A DNA stretch of 64,000 nucleotides from Streptomyces rhizoryzae (GCF_023155275.1 NZ_JALMUV010000009.1:62001-126000); one strand, 5' to 3'; positions 1 to 8,406 are shown, counted from the first letter of the stretch. Notes: generated by a model from the sequence alone, not told the origin. Numbers and translations are program-made.

Positions 1-2
1 GG

Positions 3-653
3 GACGGTCCGCGCAGCACCGTCCTGGACTGGGCGCAGCCCGCCCTCGACCTCGGCCGCGAACTGGCCGCCCGCGCCCTGCCGGACACCGTCTGGCGCCG
101 CCAGGCCATCGGCGCGGACCTCACCGTCCCCGACGGCACCGACCTGGTCACCGTCTCCTACGTGCTCGGCGAGCTGCGGGCCGAGGACCGCCGCGCGGTG
201 GTCGCCGCCGCGGGCGCCGCCGAGTCCGTCGTCCTGATCGAGCCGGGCACCCCCGAGGGCTACCTGCGGATCCGCGAGGCGCGCGAGCAGCTGGCCGCGG
301 CCGGGCTGCGGATCGCCGCCCCGTGCCCGCACGGCGGTGCCTGCCCGCTCGTCCCGGGCGAGGACTGGTGCCACTTCTCCGCCCGGGTCAGCCGCTCCTC
401 GCTGCACCGCCAGGTCAAGGGCGGCTCGCTGGCGTACGAGGACGAGAAGTTCAGCTACGTCGCGGCCACCCGCCTGCCGGCCGCACCGGCCGCCGCCCGG
501 GTCGTCCGCAAACCGCAGATCCGCAAGGGCCAGGTGCTGCTGGACCTGTGCACCGCCGACGAGGCGCTGCGGCGCGAGACCGTCACCAAGCGGCACGGCG
601 CGGCCTACCGCGCGGCCCGCGACGCGGCCTGGGGCGACGCCTGGCCGCACTGA
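3..653 (+). CDS. Rsm22-type small ribosomal subunit methyltransferase, 3' part
   Basis: This is the C-terminal 216 residues of a gene that starts before the window; the frame is open to the first bases. The conserved stretch TVSYVLGEL, followed by the cysteine cluster CPHGGACP and WCHF, is typical of the Rsm22 family (methyltransferase-like proteins linked to the small ribosomal subunit). The cysteines are thought to bind a metal or Fe-S cluster. The C-terminus is basic. The catalytic SAM-binding N-terminus lies outside the window, so activity cannot be judged. It ends 32 bp before the stop of the convergent small gene. Confidence 0.85.
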   Translation, partial: DGPRSTVLDWAQPALDLGRELAARALPDTVWRRQAIGADLTVPDGTDLVTVSYVLGELRAEDRRAVVAAAGAAESVVLIEPGTPEGYLRIREAREQLAAAGLRIAAPCPHGGACPLVPGEDWCHFSARVSRSSLHRQVKGGSLAYEDEKFSYVAATRLPAAPAAARVVRKPQIRKGQVLLDLCTADEALRRETVTKRHGAAYRAARDAAWGDAWPH

Positions 654-685
654 GGCCGGCGGCCCGGCACCGGGCCGCCCGCACC

Positions 686-865
686 TCAGGCGCCGCGGGT
701 CCGCTCCCGCATCCGGCGCAGCAGTTCCCGGCGCTGCTCCTGGGGGTCGCCGGACTCCGGCGCGCCCCGGCCGCGGCCGTTCGCGCCGCCGCGCAGCGCG
801 CCCCGCGACAGCGTGCTCCGGGTGCCGCCGACGCCCAGCATGCCGCCCGCGTTTCCCTTGCTCAT
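686..865 (-). CDS. small Gly/Arg-rich protein, DUF6243-like (59 aa)
   Basis: A short gene encoding a 59-residue basic protein beginning MSKGNAGGMLGVGGTR, with an Arg/Glu-rich C-terminus (EQRRELLRRMRERTRGA). The opening matches what I remember of the streptomycete DUF6243 family, whose function is unknown. A good ribosome site (GGGAGG) lies 6 bases before the ATG at 865. It diverges from the TetR gene at 1033. A candidate promoter on this strand (TTGACG at 990-995 and CAGGAT at 966-971, 18-base spacer) has one copy of the TetR-like operator within its spacer and another just downstream of its expected start, so it is probably the target of that regulator. Confidence 0.75.
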   Translation of the reverse strand: MSKGNAGGMLGVGGTRSTLSRGALRGGANGRGRGAPESGDPQEQRRELLRRMRERTRGA

Positions 866-939
866 GGGACCTCCCTCGCTCCTGGACCACGGGGCGGGGC
901 GCGGCCCTTGCGGGGACCGCGGCCCACCACCCCTCCGCG

Positions 940-1007
940 AGACGAACCGTCTCGCTCACGCCGTCATCCTGACCCAAGACGATCCGTCTCGTCAAGACGA
1001 TACGTCT
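940..1007. promoter_or_regulatory. three-copy TetR operator with divergent promoters
   Basis: Three copies of the inverted repeat AGACG-N3-CGTCT occur at 940-952, 977-989 and 995-1007, with spacers AAC, ATC and ATA. The first extends to a perfect 7-3-7 palindrome (938-954). Copies 2 and 3 are centred 18 bp apart. Copy 2 fills the spacer of the minus-strand promoter for the small gene, and copy 3 lies about 30 bases upstream of the tetR start codon. This is the expected layout for a self-repressing regulator that also controls the divergent gene. That role is inferred. Confidence 0.8.
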
Positions 1008-1032
1008 CGCCTTTGCCGCCTAAACTCCTCCC

Positions 1033-1632
1033 ATGGCCAACAAGACAGCCCCCGACGCCTCCCGCCGCAGCGAACGCTCCCGGCGCGCGATCTTCGACGC
1101 CGCGCTCGCCCTCGTCGGCGAGGTCGGCTACGAGAAGCTGACCATCGAAGGCATCGCCGCCCGCGCCGGCGTCGGCAAGCAGACCATCTACCGCTGGTGG
1201 CCCTCCAAGGCCGCGGTCCTCCTCGATGCCTTCACCGCCGACGCGGAACCGGACTACGAGCAGGGGCTCCCCGACACCGGCGACCTCGCCGCCGACCTCA
1301 AGACGGTCCTGCACGCCACCGCCGACGAGTTCAACGACGCGACCTGGCAGGCCCCCTATCGCGCCCTGGCCGTGGCCGGGGCCAACGACGAGGAGCTCTC
1401 CCGCACCTTCGTCGGCCGCCTCCTGGAGCCGGGCATCCGCGTCTACGAGGACCGGCTGCGGGCCGCCCAGGAGGCGGGCCAGGTGGACCCCGGCGCCGAC
1501 GTCCGGATCGCCGCCGAGATGCTGCTGAGTCCCTTCTCACAGCGCTGGCTGATGCGCACCGGCGAACTGACCCGCGAGTTCGTCGACACCCTCGTCGACC
1601 AGGTACTCGGCGGACTGCGCCCGCGCGCCTGA
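1033..1632 (+). CDS. TetR/AcrR-family transcriptional regulator (199 aa)
   Basis: The N-terminal helix-turn-helix (residues about 15-60) includes TIEGIAARAGVGKQTIYRWW, the standard TetR DNA-binding motif. The C-terminal ligand domain ends in a hydrophobic dimerisation segment typical of the AcrR-like group. No purine-rich ribosome site precedes the ATG. Instead a TAAACT -10-like box ends 6 bases upstream, suggesting a leaderless transcript. The three operator copies just upstream indicate autorepression and control of the divergent 59-residue protein. The ligand is unknown. Confidence 0.9.
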   Translation: MANKTAPDASRRSERSRRAIFDAALALVGEVGYEKLTIEGIAARAGVGKQTIYRWWPSKAAVLLDAFTADAEPDYEQGLPDTGDLAADLKTVLHATADEFNDATWQAPYRALAVAGANDEELSRTFVGRLLEPGIRVYEDRLRAAQEAGQVDPGADVRIAAEMLLSPFSQRWLMRTGELTREFVDTLVDQVLGGLRPRA

Positions 1633-1772
1633 GCCGGCGGCCGCCGGGCGGCGATGGCGTGAAATGCCCCGTTCGCCCCTGGCGTGTTCACCCCGGATCC
1701 GCACACCGGTCACCTGGCGACCGGGATGGTGGCAGCATTGACCCCAGACCACCGCTCGAAGTGAGGGGATTG

Positions 1773-2513
1773 ATGGAACGCAAGAGCAGGTTCTCCCAGT
1801 GGCTGCGCCGGCCGAGGAGCGGATCGGGCGGCGATACGGACACGGGATCAGCGGCCGGTCGCGGCCGTGCGGACCTGCTGATGGCGGCGGTGGACGCGGG
1901 CTTCCCGGTCGCCCCCGCCGCCCACCCCTCCGGCTACGGCTGCTCCTGCGAGCGCATCGGCTGTCCCACGCCCGGCCGCCACCCCATCTCCTTCGGCTGG
2001 CAGACCGTCGCCACCACCGACCGCGACAAGGTCGCCGCCTGGGTCCGCACCCTCCCGCAGGCCAACTTCATCACCGCCACCGGCATGGCCCACGACGTCC
2101 TCGACGTCCCCGTGGAGGCCGGCCGCCGCGCCCTGGCCCGGCTGGACGCCGCCGGTACCGACGTCGGCCCGGTCAGCCTCAGCGGCGCCGGCTTCGGCGA
2201 CGGCCGGATGCTCTTCTTCACCGCCACCCGCGGCACGCCCGACGACGAGGACGAGTGGTGGCCCTGCGAACTGGACTGCCATCCCGAAACCCTCGACGAG
2301 CACCCCGGCTTCCGCTGGCACTGCCGCGGCAGCTACGTGCTCCTGCCGCCGTCCGCCCTCCCCGGTGACCAGCCCGCGGTGAGCTGGCTGCGCGGCCCCG
2401 AGCTCCCCCTGCCCGACCCGCTGACGCTGCTGGCCACCCTCACCGACGCCTGCGCCGAGGTCATCGACCGCGAGGCCGACCACGAGGCCGCGGCCTGGCC
2501 GATCGGGCGCTGA
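1773..2513 (+). CDS. bifunctional primase/polymerase-domain protein (246 aa)
   Basis: After a short basic N-terminus, the segment GYGCSCERIGCPTPGRHPI and later DVLDVP resemble the N-terminal domain of bifunctional DNA primase/polymerase proteins (PF09250-like), often found as stand-alone proteins in streptomycetes. There is no helicase domain, so it is not a full replicative primase. An acidic stretch (DDEDEWWPCELDCHP) lies near residue 165. The ATG at 1773 is preceded by AGGGGA; GTG at 1761 is a possible alternative. A strong hairpin follows at 2529. The physiological role is unknown; repair synthesis is only a guess. Confidence 0.75.
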   Translation: MERKSRFSQWLRRPRSGSGGDTDTGSAAGRGRADLLMAAVDAGFPVAPAAHPSGYGCSCERIGCPTPGRHPISFGWQTVATTDRDKVAAWVRTLPQANFITATGMAHDVLDVPVEAGRRALARLDAAGTDVGPVSLSGAGFGDGRMLFFTATRGTPDDEDEWWPCELDCHPETLDEHPGFRWHCRGSYVLLPPSALPGDQPAVSWLRGPELPLPDPLTLLATLTDACAEVIDREADHEAAAWPIGR

Positions 2514-2528
2514 ACGCGTCCGCGCACG

Positions 2529-2550
2529 GCGCCCCGGTCGGCCGGGGCGC
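2529..2550 (+). terminator. hairpin terminator after the primase/polymerase-domain gene
   Basis: A perfect 9-bp GC stem (2529-2537 with 2542-2550) and a 4-base loop lie 15 bases beyond the stop at 2513. There is no T-tract, as is usual in streptomycetes. Confidence 0.6.
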
Positions 2551-2579
2551 GGGGGATGCGGCCGGCGGCGGCGCCGCGG

Positions 2580-2617
2580 CTGACGGGCCCGGCCATGGCT
2601 GACGGGCCCGGCCATGG
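2580..2617. repeat. tandem duplication of a 19-bp unit
   Basis: CTGACGGGCCCGGCCATGG occurs twice in exact tandem (2580-2598 and 2599-2617) between the primase-like gene and the lipoprotein gene. It codes for nothing recognisable. Confidence 0.9.
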
Positions 2618-2704
2618 GGCCCGGGGCGTTTGCCGGTTGCTGCCGTTCGGCGTGGGCCGGTCCGTGTCGTCGGGGCGGCCGCCGGTCCCGGGCCGGTGGG
2701 GTGG

Positions 2705-3688
2705 TTACAGCGCCTTCGCCGAGGTCTTGGCCTCGATCCGGTTCAGCACCGTGACGCTGCCGCCGGCGCTCTTCGCCGGGACCTTGACCGTCTGGCCCGA
2801 GACCGTGGTGAACGCCATCCGGGTGGCCTTCGTCGCCGGCCCCTCCACGATGCCGCGCAGCTCCGGCGGCACCGTGATCATCAGGCCCTTGGAGACCGTC
2901 TTCTGCTGGTGGTACACGGTCGAGAAGAACACCAGCGCCCCGCCGTCCGTGGTCCGCAGCGCCACCGGCGGCAGCTCCGACGCCTGGTCCTGCCACTGGA
3001 TGCGGGCGCCCGGCTGGTTGGCCTGGCCGGCCCGCCAGGCCCGCAGCCGGTCGGTCTCCGGCCCGGGCGCGAAGGTGTCGCCCTTACCGGTGTTGAGGTA
3101 GTCCGCGTACGCCTGGCTCAGCTTGCCCGGGTCGACCGTCAGCCCGGAACCGTCCACCGGCACCGGCTCGGCGTAGCCGCCGGTGATCTTCAGGGCGGGG
3201 GCCTTGTTGTGGGCGAACGTCGCCAGGTACACCGCCCGCCACTTCGCGCTCAGGCCGTCCCGGCTGAACACCAGGAACCAGCGGGTGTTCTGGCCGTCCC
3301 GCCCCTTGCGGTTGGTGAGCCCGTCCGCGACGAAGAACCGCGGCCAGCCCTTCTGCTTGGGCACGGTGAAGTGCGTGTCGGTGAACGCGAGCGGGGTGAA
3401 GTTCGGGTTGCCGTCCGGGCGGACGCCGTGCGCGGCCTTGATCCCCGCCTGGTCGATGGCGAGCAGCGCGCCCGCCTCGTACGAGGGGTTCACCGTCGGG
3501 TCCAGCGCGCGGTTCGCCTTGTTGAAGCCCTCGGTGAAGTGCTGGAGCGCCTTGGCGGCATCGGCCTGGGACACCGCCGGCAGGATCTCGCGCTCGCCGT
3601 GCACCGTCATGCAGCCGCTCAGTATCACCAGCGCGGCCGCGGCCGACGTCAGCGTGGCGGGCACCCGGAACGGCGACCTGCGTGTCAT
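2705..3688 (-). CDS. secreted lipoprotein of unknown function (327 aa)
   Basis: The start ATG at 3688 gives a lipoprotein signal: basic MTRRSPFR, a hydrophobic core and a lipobox LVILSGC with Cys at residue 26. An AAGGAG ribosome site supports this start. The mature protein (about 300 residues) has no motif I recognise with certainty. It resembles lipoproteins common in streptomycetes (DUF8094-like, from memory) that are mainly beta-strand. It is presumably anchored to the outer face of the membrane. It stands alone, facing away from the G-rich stretch upstream. Confidence 0.75.
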   Translation of the reverse strand: MTRRSPFRVPATLTSAAAALVILSGCMTVHGEREILPAVSQADAAKALQHFTEGFNKANRALDPTVNPSYEAGALLAIDQAGIKAAHGVRPDGNPNFTPLAFTDTHFTVPKQKGWPRFFVADGLTNRKGRDGQNTRWFLVFSRDGLSAKWRAVYLATFAHNKAPALKITGGYAEPVPVDGSGLTVDPGKLSQAYADYLNTGKGDTFAPGPETDRLRAWRAGQANQPGARIQWQDQASELPPVALRTTDGGALVFFSTVYHQQKTVSKGLMITVPPELRGIVEGPATKATRMAFTTVSGQTVKVPAKSAGGSVTVLNRIEAKTSAKAL

Positions 3689-4654
3689 GGGGCTCGGGCT
3701 CCTTCGGGGGCGACCGGGGTGGGGGGCGGGAATTTCGGCGGCAACCATACCCGGTGGGGGGTGGGTCCCACGTCGGGGCCGGGGTTTGTTGCGATTCCGC
3801 CGGGCCCGGCCGGTTGGTGGTTGCGCGCCGTGCCGGCGGGTGGGTTGTCGGGGGCCGCCCCACGTGGTCGCCGCCGGGCGCCGTGCGGGGGTGCGGTGGC
3901 CGTGTCTGCGGTGGCCGTGTCTTCGGGGGCTGTGCCTTCTGCCGGTGGGGGGTGGGGTGGGTGGTCGATGGCTTCTGCCGGTGGGTGGTTGCCCGGTCTC
4001 GCCCGGGCGGTGGTGGGTGGCGAGGTGGTCGCTCCTGCTGCCGGTGGGGGGGACGGGGCGGCGTGACCGGCCTGTTGCCGGTGGGGGGTTGCGGTGGCCG
4101 CGCCTGTTGCCGGTGGGTGGGGGCGGAGGGGCTGACCCGGACCCCGTCCTCGGCGCGGGCGGATCCGGTCCGTGCGATGAGGATTGCCCCGCGGTTCGCT
4201 CCTGCGGGCGGGGTCCGGGACATCCCCTCCGCCCTGCGCCGTGAGCGGCCGCCCCGCCGTCTCGGCCGGGGCCCGTTGTTGGGTGGGCCCCGTCCCCTCT
4301 GGGGCCTACGGTTCCGGCCTGTGGTCGGGGTGCCCCGGGACCCCAGCGGCCGTGGTCCTGCGGGTGGGGTCGGGTGGCAGGGGAGCCGGGTCCTCGGCGT
4401 GGTCGACTTCCCCCGAAGGTGGTCAGGGGCTCCGGCGGGGCCGCGACCCTGTGGGTGGTGTGCGCGTTCCCGGGTGGGTGGGTCTCCCCCCCCGCCGTGG
4501 CGCGTCCCCCCGGTGGTGGTCGCGGCCACCGGTGGGGTGGGCTCGTCCCCAGGTGGCGTGGTGTGTTCCCCGTGCGGTGCGATTCCTCGGGTTGGGGTGC
4601 TGCTGGGGGCGCGCCAGGGGTGGGGAGGGGTGGGCTGCGTGGGGGAGTTGGGGG
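3689..4654. other. gene-free G-rich stretch with GCCGGTGGG repeats
   Basis: About 970 bp between heme oxygenase (stop at 4655) and the lipoprotein start carries no convincing gene. Frames are open only because of base composition, and their products are low-complexity Gly/Trp/Arg or Pro/Arg. The plus strand is strongly G-rich with many GGG or longer runs. A unit GCCGGTGGG followed by further G begins at 3941, 3977, 4040, 4077 and 4109, usually after CTG, CTTCT or CCTGTT. A second small repeat, GGTGGCCGTGTCT, sits near 3890-3925. The matching minus-strand RNA would be C-rich and G-poor. Confidence 0.7.
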
Positions 4655-5320
4655 TCAGGCGGTGAGGGGGAACTCTTGGTGGAGGGCGCGGAAGACGGCG
4701 GTGTTGAGGGTGAAGGCGTGGCGGCACTCGTCCAGGACGCGGTGCTTTTCCAGGTCGTCGAGGGGGAGGGCGTCCAGGAGGGAGCGGTAGGTGCGCTTGA
4801 AGGCGGCGGGGTTGGCTATGTCCGCGAAGACGTAGAAGCGGACGCCGTCGCCCTTGCGGGGGAAGCCCCAGGTCTTCTCGGCGATGCCGCGGATGGCCTG
4901 GCCGCCGGAGAGGTCGCCGAGGTAGCGGGTGTAGTGGTGGGCGACGTAGCCGGCCGGCCAGTCTCGGGCGCAGGCGGCTATCCGGGCGGCGTACGCGGCG
5001 GTGGCCGGCAGGGGTGAAAGGCCGGTGCGCCAGCCGGGGCCGGCGAGGTGGGCGAGGTCGCGCTCCAGCTCGGGGAGGCGGGCGAGCTCCGGGCGGAGGA
5101 AGGGGCCGGCGACCGGGTCGGCGGCCAGCGCCGGGGGGACGTCCTCCAGGGCGCGGTAGACGCACCACAGCTGTTCCGTATAGCGGCGGTAGGCGGCGAG
5201 GCCGAGTCGGCCGCCCAGGAGGTGGCCCATGAAGGGGGAGCGCTCGGCCTCGGTGTGCTGCTCGTGGGTGGCCGTGCGGAGAGCCGACGAGAACGGCGCG
5301 GGCGGGTGGGACGCTTCCAC
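4655..5320 (-). CDS. biliverdin-producing heme oxygenase (221 aa)
   Basis: Predicted to open heme to biliverdin, releasing iron and CO, in the cytosol. The proximal His lies in the N-terminal THEQHTEAERS segment, and the family signature RYLGDLSGGQ sits near residue 140. Length equals that of soluble bacterial heme oxygenases of the HmuO type. GTG at 5320 is preceded by GGAGG with 6-base spacing. No heme uptake genes are nearby. The upstream region carries an unusual set of nested palindromes that could be the binding site for iron or heme control. Confidence 0.9.
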   Translation of the reverse strand: MEASHPPAPFSSALRTATHEQHTEAERSPFMGHLLGGRLGLAAYRRYTEQLWCVYRALEDVPPALAADPVAGPFLRPELARLPELERDLAHLAGPGWRTGLSPLPATAAYAARIAACARDWPAGYVAHHYTRYLGDLSGGQAIRGIAEKTWGFPRKGDGVRFYVFADIANPAAFKRTYRSLLDALPLDDLEKHRVLDECRHAFTLNTAVFRALHQEFPLTA

Positions 5321-5337
5321 GGCGGACCTCCGGTGGT

Positions 5338-5398
5338 GGGAACAGGCCGATGACGGACAGCCGTCAGGTCAGTCAACCTGTTCCCGACAACCTGTCGG
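5338..5398. promoter_or_regulatory. nested palindromes upstream of heme oxygenase
   Basis: GGGAACAGG (5338-5346) pairs with CCTGTTCCC (5377-5385) and encloses the palindrome TGACGGACAGCCGTCA (5351-5366). A third palindrome, CCGACA-ACC-TGTCGG (5384-5398), abuts it. All lie within 80 bases upstream of the heme oxygenase start. They may be operators or a structured 5' leader. The sequence matches no iron or heme regulator box that I know. Confidence 0.55.
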
Positions 5399-5421
5399 TA
5401 AAAACGCTACGCCCCGCCGGA

Positions 5422-6279
5422 TCAGGGCAGCGTAAGGATCTCCGTACCGGTCTCGGTCACCACCAGCGTGTGCTCGAACTGGGCGGTCCGCTTGCGGTCC
5501 TTGGTGACCACGGTCCAGCCGTCCTCCCACATGTCGTACTCGTGCGTGCCCAGCGTCAGCATCGGCTCGATCGTGAAGGTCATGCCGGGCTTGATGTCGG
5601 TGGTGTGGTGCGGGCTGTCGTAGTGCGGGACGATCAGGCCGGAGTGGAAGGAGGAGTTGATGCCGTGGCCCGTGAAGTCGCGGACGACTCCGTAGCCGAA
5701 GCGCTTGGCGTAGGACTCGATGACCCGGCCGATGATGTTGATCTGGCGGCCCGGCTTGACGGCCTTGATCGCGCGGTTGAGCGCCTCGCGGGTGCGCTCC
5801 ACCAGCAGCCGGGACTCCTCGTCCACCTCGCCGCACAGGTAGGTGGCGTTGTTGTCGCCGTGCACGCCGTTGATGTAGGCGGTGACGTCGAGGTTCACGA
5901 TGTCGCCGTCCTTGAGGACGGTGGAGTCCGGGATGCCGTGGCAGATGACCTCGTTGACCGAGGAGCACAGGGACTTGGGGAAGCCGCGGTAGCCGAGCGT
6001 GGAGGGGTACGCGCCGTGGTCGCACATGAACTCGTGGGCGACGCGGTCCAGTTCGTCGGTGGTCACGCCGGGCGCGATGTGCTTGGCGGCCTCCTCCATC
6101 GCCTGGGCGGCGATCCGGCCGGCGATCCGCATCCGCTCGATCGTTTCGGCGTCCTGCACCTCGGGCCCGGTGTACGGGGTCGGCGCGGCCTTGCCGACGT
6201 ACTCGGGGCGCGGGATCGAGGCGGGGACGGGGCGGGTGGGGGAGATCTTCCCCGGGACAAGAAGCGACTGGCCAGACAT
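5422..6279 (-). CDS. map: methionine aminopeptidase, type I (285 aa)
   Basis: Removes the initiator Met from new proteins. The pita-bread fold ligands are visible: Asp in NLDVT, Asp in HGDNNATYL, His in FTGHGI, Glu in TIEPML and Glu in QFEHTL. The N-terminus is extended by about 35 Pro-rich residues (PxxP), as in the longer actinobacterial MetAP type. There is no ribosome site. TACACT (6287-6292) ends 7 bases before the ATG, suggesting leaderless transcription. It reads toward heme oxygenase, but the palindrome cluster between them argues for separate promoters. Confidence 0.95.
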   Translation of the reverse strand: MSGQSLLVPGKISPTRPVPASIPRPEYVGKAAPTPYTGPEVQDAETIERMRIAGRIAAQAMEEAAKHIAPGVTTDELDRVAHEFMCDHGAYPSTLGYRGFPKSLCSSVNEVICHGIPDSTVLKDGDIVNLDVTAYINGVHGDNNATYLCGEVDEESRLLVERTREALNRAIKAVKPGRQINIIGRVIESYAKRFGYGVVRDFTGHGINSSFHSGLIVPHYDSPHHTTDIKPGMTFTIEPMLTLGTHEYDMWEDGWTVVTKDRKRTAQFEHTLVVTETGTEILTLP

Positions 6280-6346
6280 GCCAGCGAGTGTATCCGCGGG
6301 CCGTCGGGCAGGATGGGGGCACGGGAGACACCCTCAGGAGGCGGCG

Positions 6347-6592
6347 ATGGCGCTGTTCAAGCGGCGGACGGTGGGCAAGCCGGGCGAGTGGTACTACTGC
6401 CTCAGGCACCAGACGGTCGAGGAGGGCCCGCAGTGCCGGGCCGCCGACCGCTTCGGGCCGTACGCGTCCCGCGAGGAGGCCGCGCACGCGATGGAGACCG
6501 CGCGGGAGCGGAATCTGGAGTGGGAGACCGACCCCCGGTGGCACGACATGGGCAAGGGGGGCCGCCGCGACGACGGCGGGGACGAGGGGTAG
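6347..6592 (+). CDS. small SPOR-like protein (81 aa)
   Basis: A small cytosolic-looking protein (MALFKRRTVGKPGEWYYCLR...) with the stretch RFGPYASREEAAHAMETARERNLEWETDPRW cut here to its sense: an alpha/beta unit resembling the SPOR fold, in a family annotated that way in streptomycetes. It ends in a basic/acidic tail. AGGAGG lies 5 bases before the ATG. It diverges from map and its stop is only 12 bp from the convergent gene. No signal peptide or membrane segment is seen, so a cell-wall role typical of SPOR proteins is doubtful. Confidence 0.75.
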   Translation: MALFKRRTVGKPGEWYYCLRHQTVEEGPQCRAADRFGPYASREEAAHAMETARERNLEWETDPRWHDMGKGGRRDDGGDEG

Positions 6593-6604
6593 CCGGGCGC
6601 CGGC

Positions 6605-7354
6605 TCACCAGCGCGCGGGCGGCGGGGCCGCGAGGGCCTCGGCGAGGCGCGCCAGCCGGTCGAGGAAGCGGCCGCGGCGCGCGGCGGGCCGGCCGTTCTC
6701 CCCGGCGGCGGCGCTGACCAGGTGCTGGACGGTGTCCAGGTCGAGGCCCGGGGTGTCCGGGTCGAGGCCCGGGGTAACGGGGTCTAGGCCCGGGGTTTCT
6801 GGGTCGAGGCCCGGGGGAGTCGGGGCGTGCGGGGCCTTTGCGGCGGCCGGGGTGTCCGGTGGGGCTTGGGTGTCCGGTGGGGCTTGGAGGCCGCCGGACG
6901 GTGGCGGGGCGGCGGTCAGGGCGTCGTGGGCCAGGGCGTGCAGGTCGCGGTCGCCGGCGTCCAGGGCGAGCACCGTGGCGCCGTTCCGGCGGGCGTCGTG
7001 CACCCGCTCCAGCAGCCCGGCGCCCGGCGCCTCCGGCGTCACGACCAGCAGCGTCGCACCGCGCCCGGCGGCCGCCAGCCGGCCCAGGCCGATCGCCAGG
7101 TGGGCGGGCGCCGTGCCGGGCACCCGGTGCCGGACCAGCGTCGGCGACAGCTCCGGCAGGCCCGACCAGGCGGCCTCGTCGTCCAGGTGGGCGGCCAGGT
7201 GCCAGGGCTCGTAGCCGGCGCTGCCGACCAGCAGCAGACCGCCGCCGTGCGGGGCCACCGCGGTTCGCAGCGAACCGGCGAACCGGCGGGTGGCCTCCAT
7301 CCACGCGGTCCCGGCGAGGGCCTCACGCAGCAGGGTGACGCGTACGGCATCCAT
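6605..7354 (-). CDS. hypothetical protein with 7-residue tandem repeats (249 aa)
   Basis: Residues 1-150 look folded, with hydrophobic strands such as GGLLLVGSAGYEPWHLAAHL and GATLLVVTPEA, consistent with an alpha/beta domain. A Pro-rich linker with QAPPDT repeats follows, then four tandem heptads of the form GLDPxTP. These come from 21-bp DNA repeats starting at 6740, 6761, 6782 and 6803. The C-terminus is a short Arg/Ala helix. The family is one I associate with streptomycetes but cannot name. ATG at 7354 gives the full N-terminal domain. Confidence 0.65.
   Translation of the reverse strand: MDAVRVTLLREALAGTAWMEATRRFAGSLRTAVAPHGGGLLLVGSAGYEPWHLAAHLDDEAAWSGLPELSPTLVRHRVPGTAPAHLAIGLGRLAAAGRGATLLVVTPEAPGAGLLERVHDARRNGATVLALDAGDRDLHALAHDALTAAPPPSGGLQAPPDTQAPPDTPAAAKAPHAPTPPGLDPETPGLDPVTPGLDPDTPGLDLDTVQHLVSAAAGENGRPAARRGRFLDRLARLAEALAAPPPARW
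6740..6817. repeat. 21-bp tandem repeats inside a coding region
   Basis: Four copies of GTCGAGGCCCGGGGTNNNNGG at an exact 21-bp period, one with a C-to-T change at 6785-6786 (GTCTAGG). They encode the GLDPxTP heptads. The period of three codons' multiple means that copy number can change without loss of frame. Confidence 0.85.
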
Positions 7355-7446
7355 GGCGCGGCATGCTGCCGCACCGGCGGGGGCCGCGGGGGCCGGGCGC
7401 CACGCGGGTCACCCGTTCGGGCGGTACCCGGGACCGCCGGGCACGG

Positions 7447-8406
7447 TCAGGAGGGCGGCCGGAGACCGGCGTCCGACAGCCGACGTCCTACCTCCTGGAG
7501 CGACTCCTCGCCGAGCGGGATCTGCGGGGCGGCGGTGTCCCGGCGGGTGATCACGCCCAGCAGCTCCAGGGCCGCCTTGAAGCCGCCGAGCGCGGAGGAG
7601 CTGCGGCCCATCTCGGCCTCCGGGCCGGTGTCGGTCAGCCGGTGCAGGGAGACCAGCCGCTCCTGCTCGGCGGCCGCCCGGGACCAGTCGCCGGCCCGCG
7701 CGGCCTCGTAGAGCCGGACGTAGCCCGCCGGATCGACGTTGCCGAGGCCGGGGACGACACCGTCCGCGCCCGCCAGCAGGGCCGCGTCGGTGGTGAGTTC
7801 GGAGCCGGTCAGGACGGCGAAGCCGGGAGCCGGGCCGGTGCTGCGGCCGGTGCGGCCGCCGAGGTCCACCAGCAGCCGGCGCAGTGTGCCGTCGTCGCCG
7901 CTGGAGTCCTTGAGTCCGGCGAGCGTGCCGTCCTCGGCCAGTTCGCGGACCAGGGCCGGCGCCAGTTTGCTGTGCACGGCGGCCGGGATGTCGTACGCGA
8001 TCAGCGGCAGGCCGGTGGCGGTGCGCAGGTGGCGGAAGTGGGCGGCGGTCTCGCGCGGATGGGTGCGGGTGTAGAAGGGTGCGGTGGCGACCAGGGCGTC
8101 GGCGCCGAGCGCGGCGGCGCTCCGGGCGTGCTCCAGGACGCGGGCGGTGGTGGTGTCGATGACACCGGCCAGCACCGGGACCCGGCCGGCGGCGGCGGTG
8201 ACCACCGTCTCCAGGACGGTCGCGCGCTGATGGTTGGTCAGGTAGGCGGCCTCGCCGGTGGATCCGAGGGCGAACAGGCCGTGGACACCGGCGTCGAGGA
8301 GCCGGCAGACCAGGCGGGTCAGCGAGGCGGTGTCCACCTCGCCGTGCGGGTCGAGCGGGGTGCAGACCGGGGGGATGACGCCGTGCAGCGGGGCGGGGAG
8401 TGCCAT
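7447..8406 (-). CDS. dihydrodipicolinate synthase/N-acetylneuraminate lyase-family aldolase (319 aa)
   Basis: A class I aldolase of the DapA superfamily. The Schiff-base lysine is in GLKDSSGD and the pyruvate-binding motif is GSTGEAAYL. Its position beside a FadR-type regulator and a sugar transporter, not lysine genes, argues for a sugar-acid aldolase (for example sialic acid or keto-deoxy sugar cleavage) over lysine synthesis. ATG at 8406, with GGAGG 5 bases upstream, is preferred to a TTG four codons earlier. It is divergent from the regulator across the operator at 8436-8462. The substrate is not readable from sequence. Confidence 0.85.
   Translation of the reverse strand: MALPAPLHGVIPPVCTPLDPHGEVDTASLTRLVCRLLDAGVHGLFALGSTGEAAYLTNHQRATVLETVVTAAAGRVPVLAGVIDTTTARVLEHARSAAALGADALVATAPFYTRTHPRETAAHFRHLRTATGLPLIAYDIPAAVHSKLAPALVRELAEDGTLAGLKDSSGDDGTLRRLLVDLGGRTGRSTGPAPGFAVLTGSELTTDAALLAGADGVVPGLGNVDPAGYVRLYEAARAGDWSRAAAEQERLVSLHRLTDTGPEAEMGRSSSALGGFKAALELLGVITRRDTAAPQIPLGEESLQEVGRRLSDAGLRPPS

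Noticed and set aside
3084..5168. A 694-codon open frame on the minus strand
   Set aside because: It runs through the G-rich desert and out of frame across heme oxygenase and the lipoprotein. The product is Pro/Arg-rich low complexity, explained by base composition.
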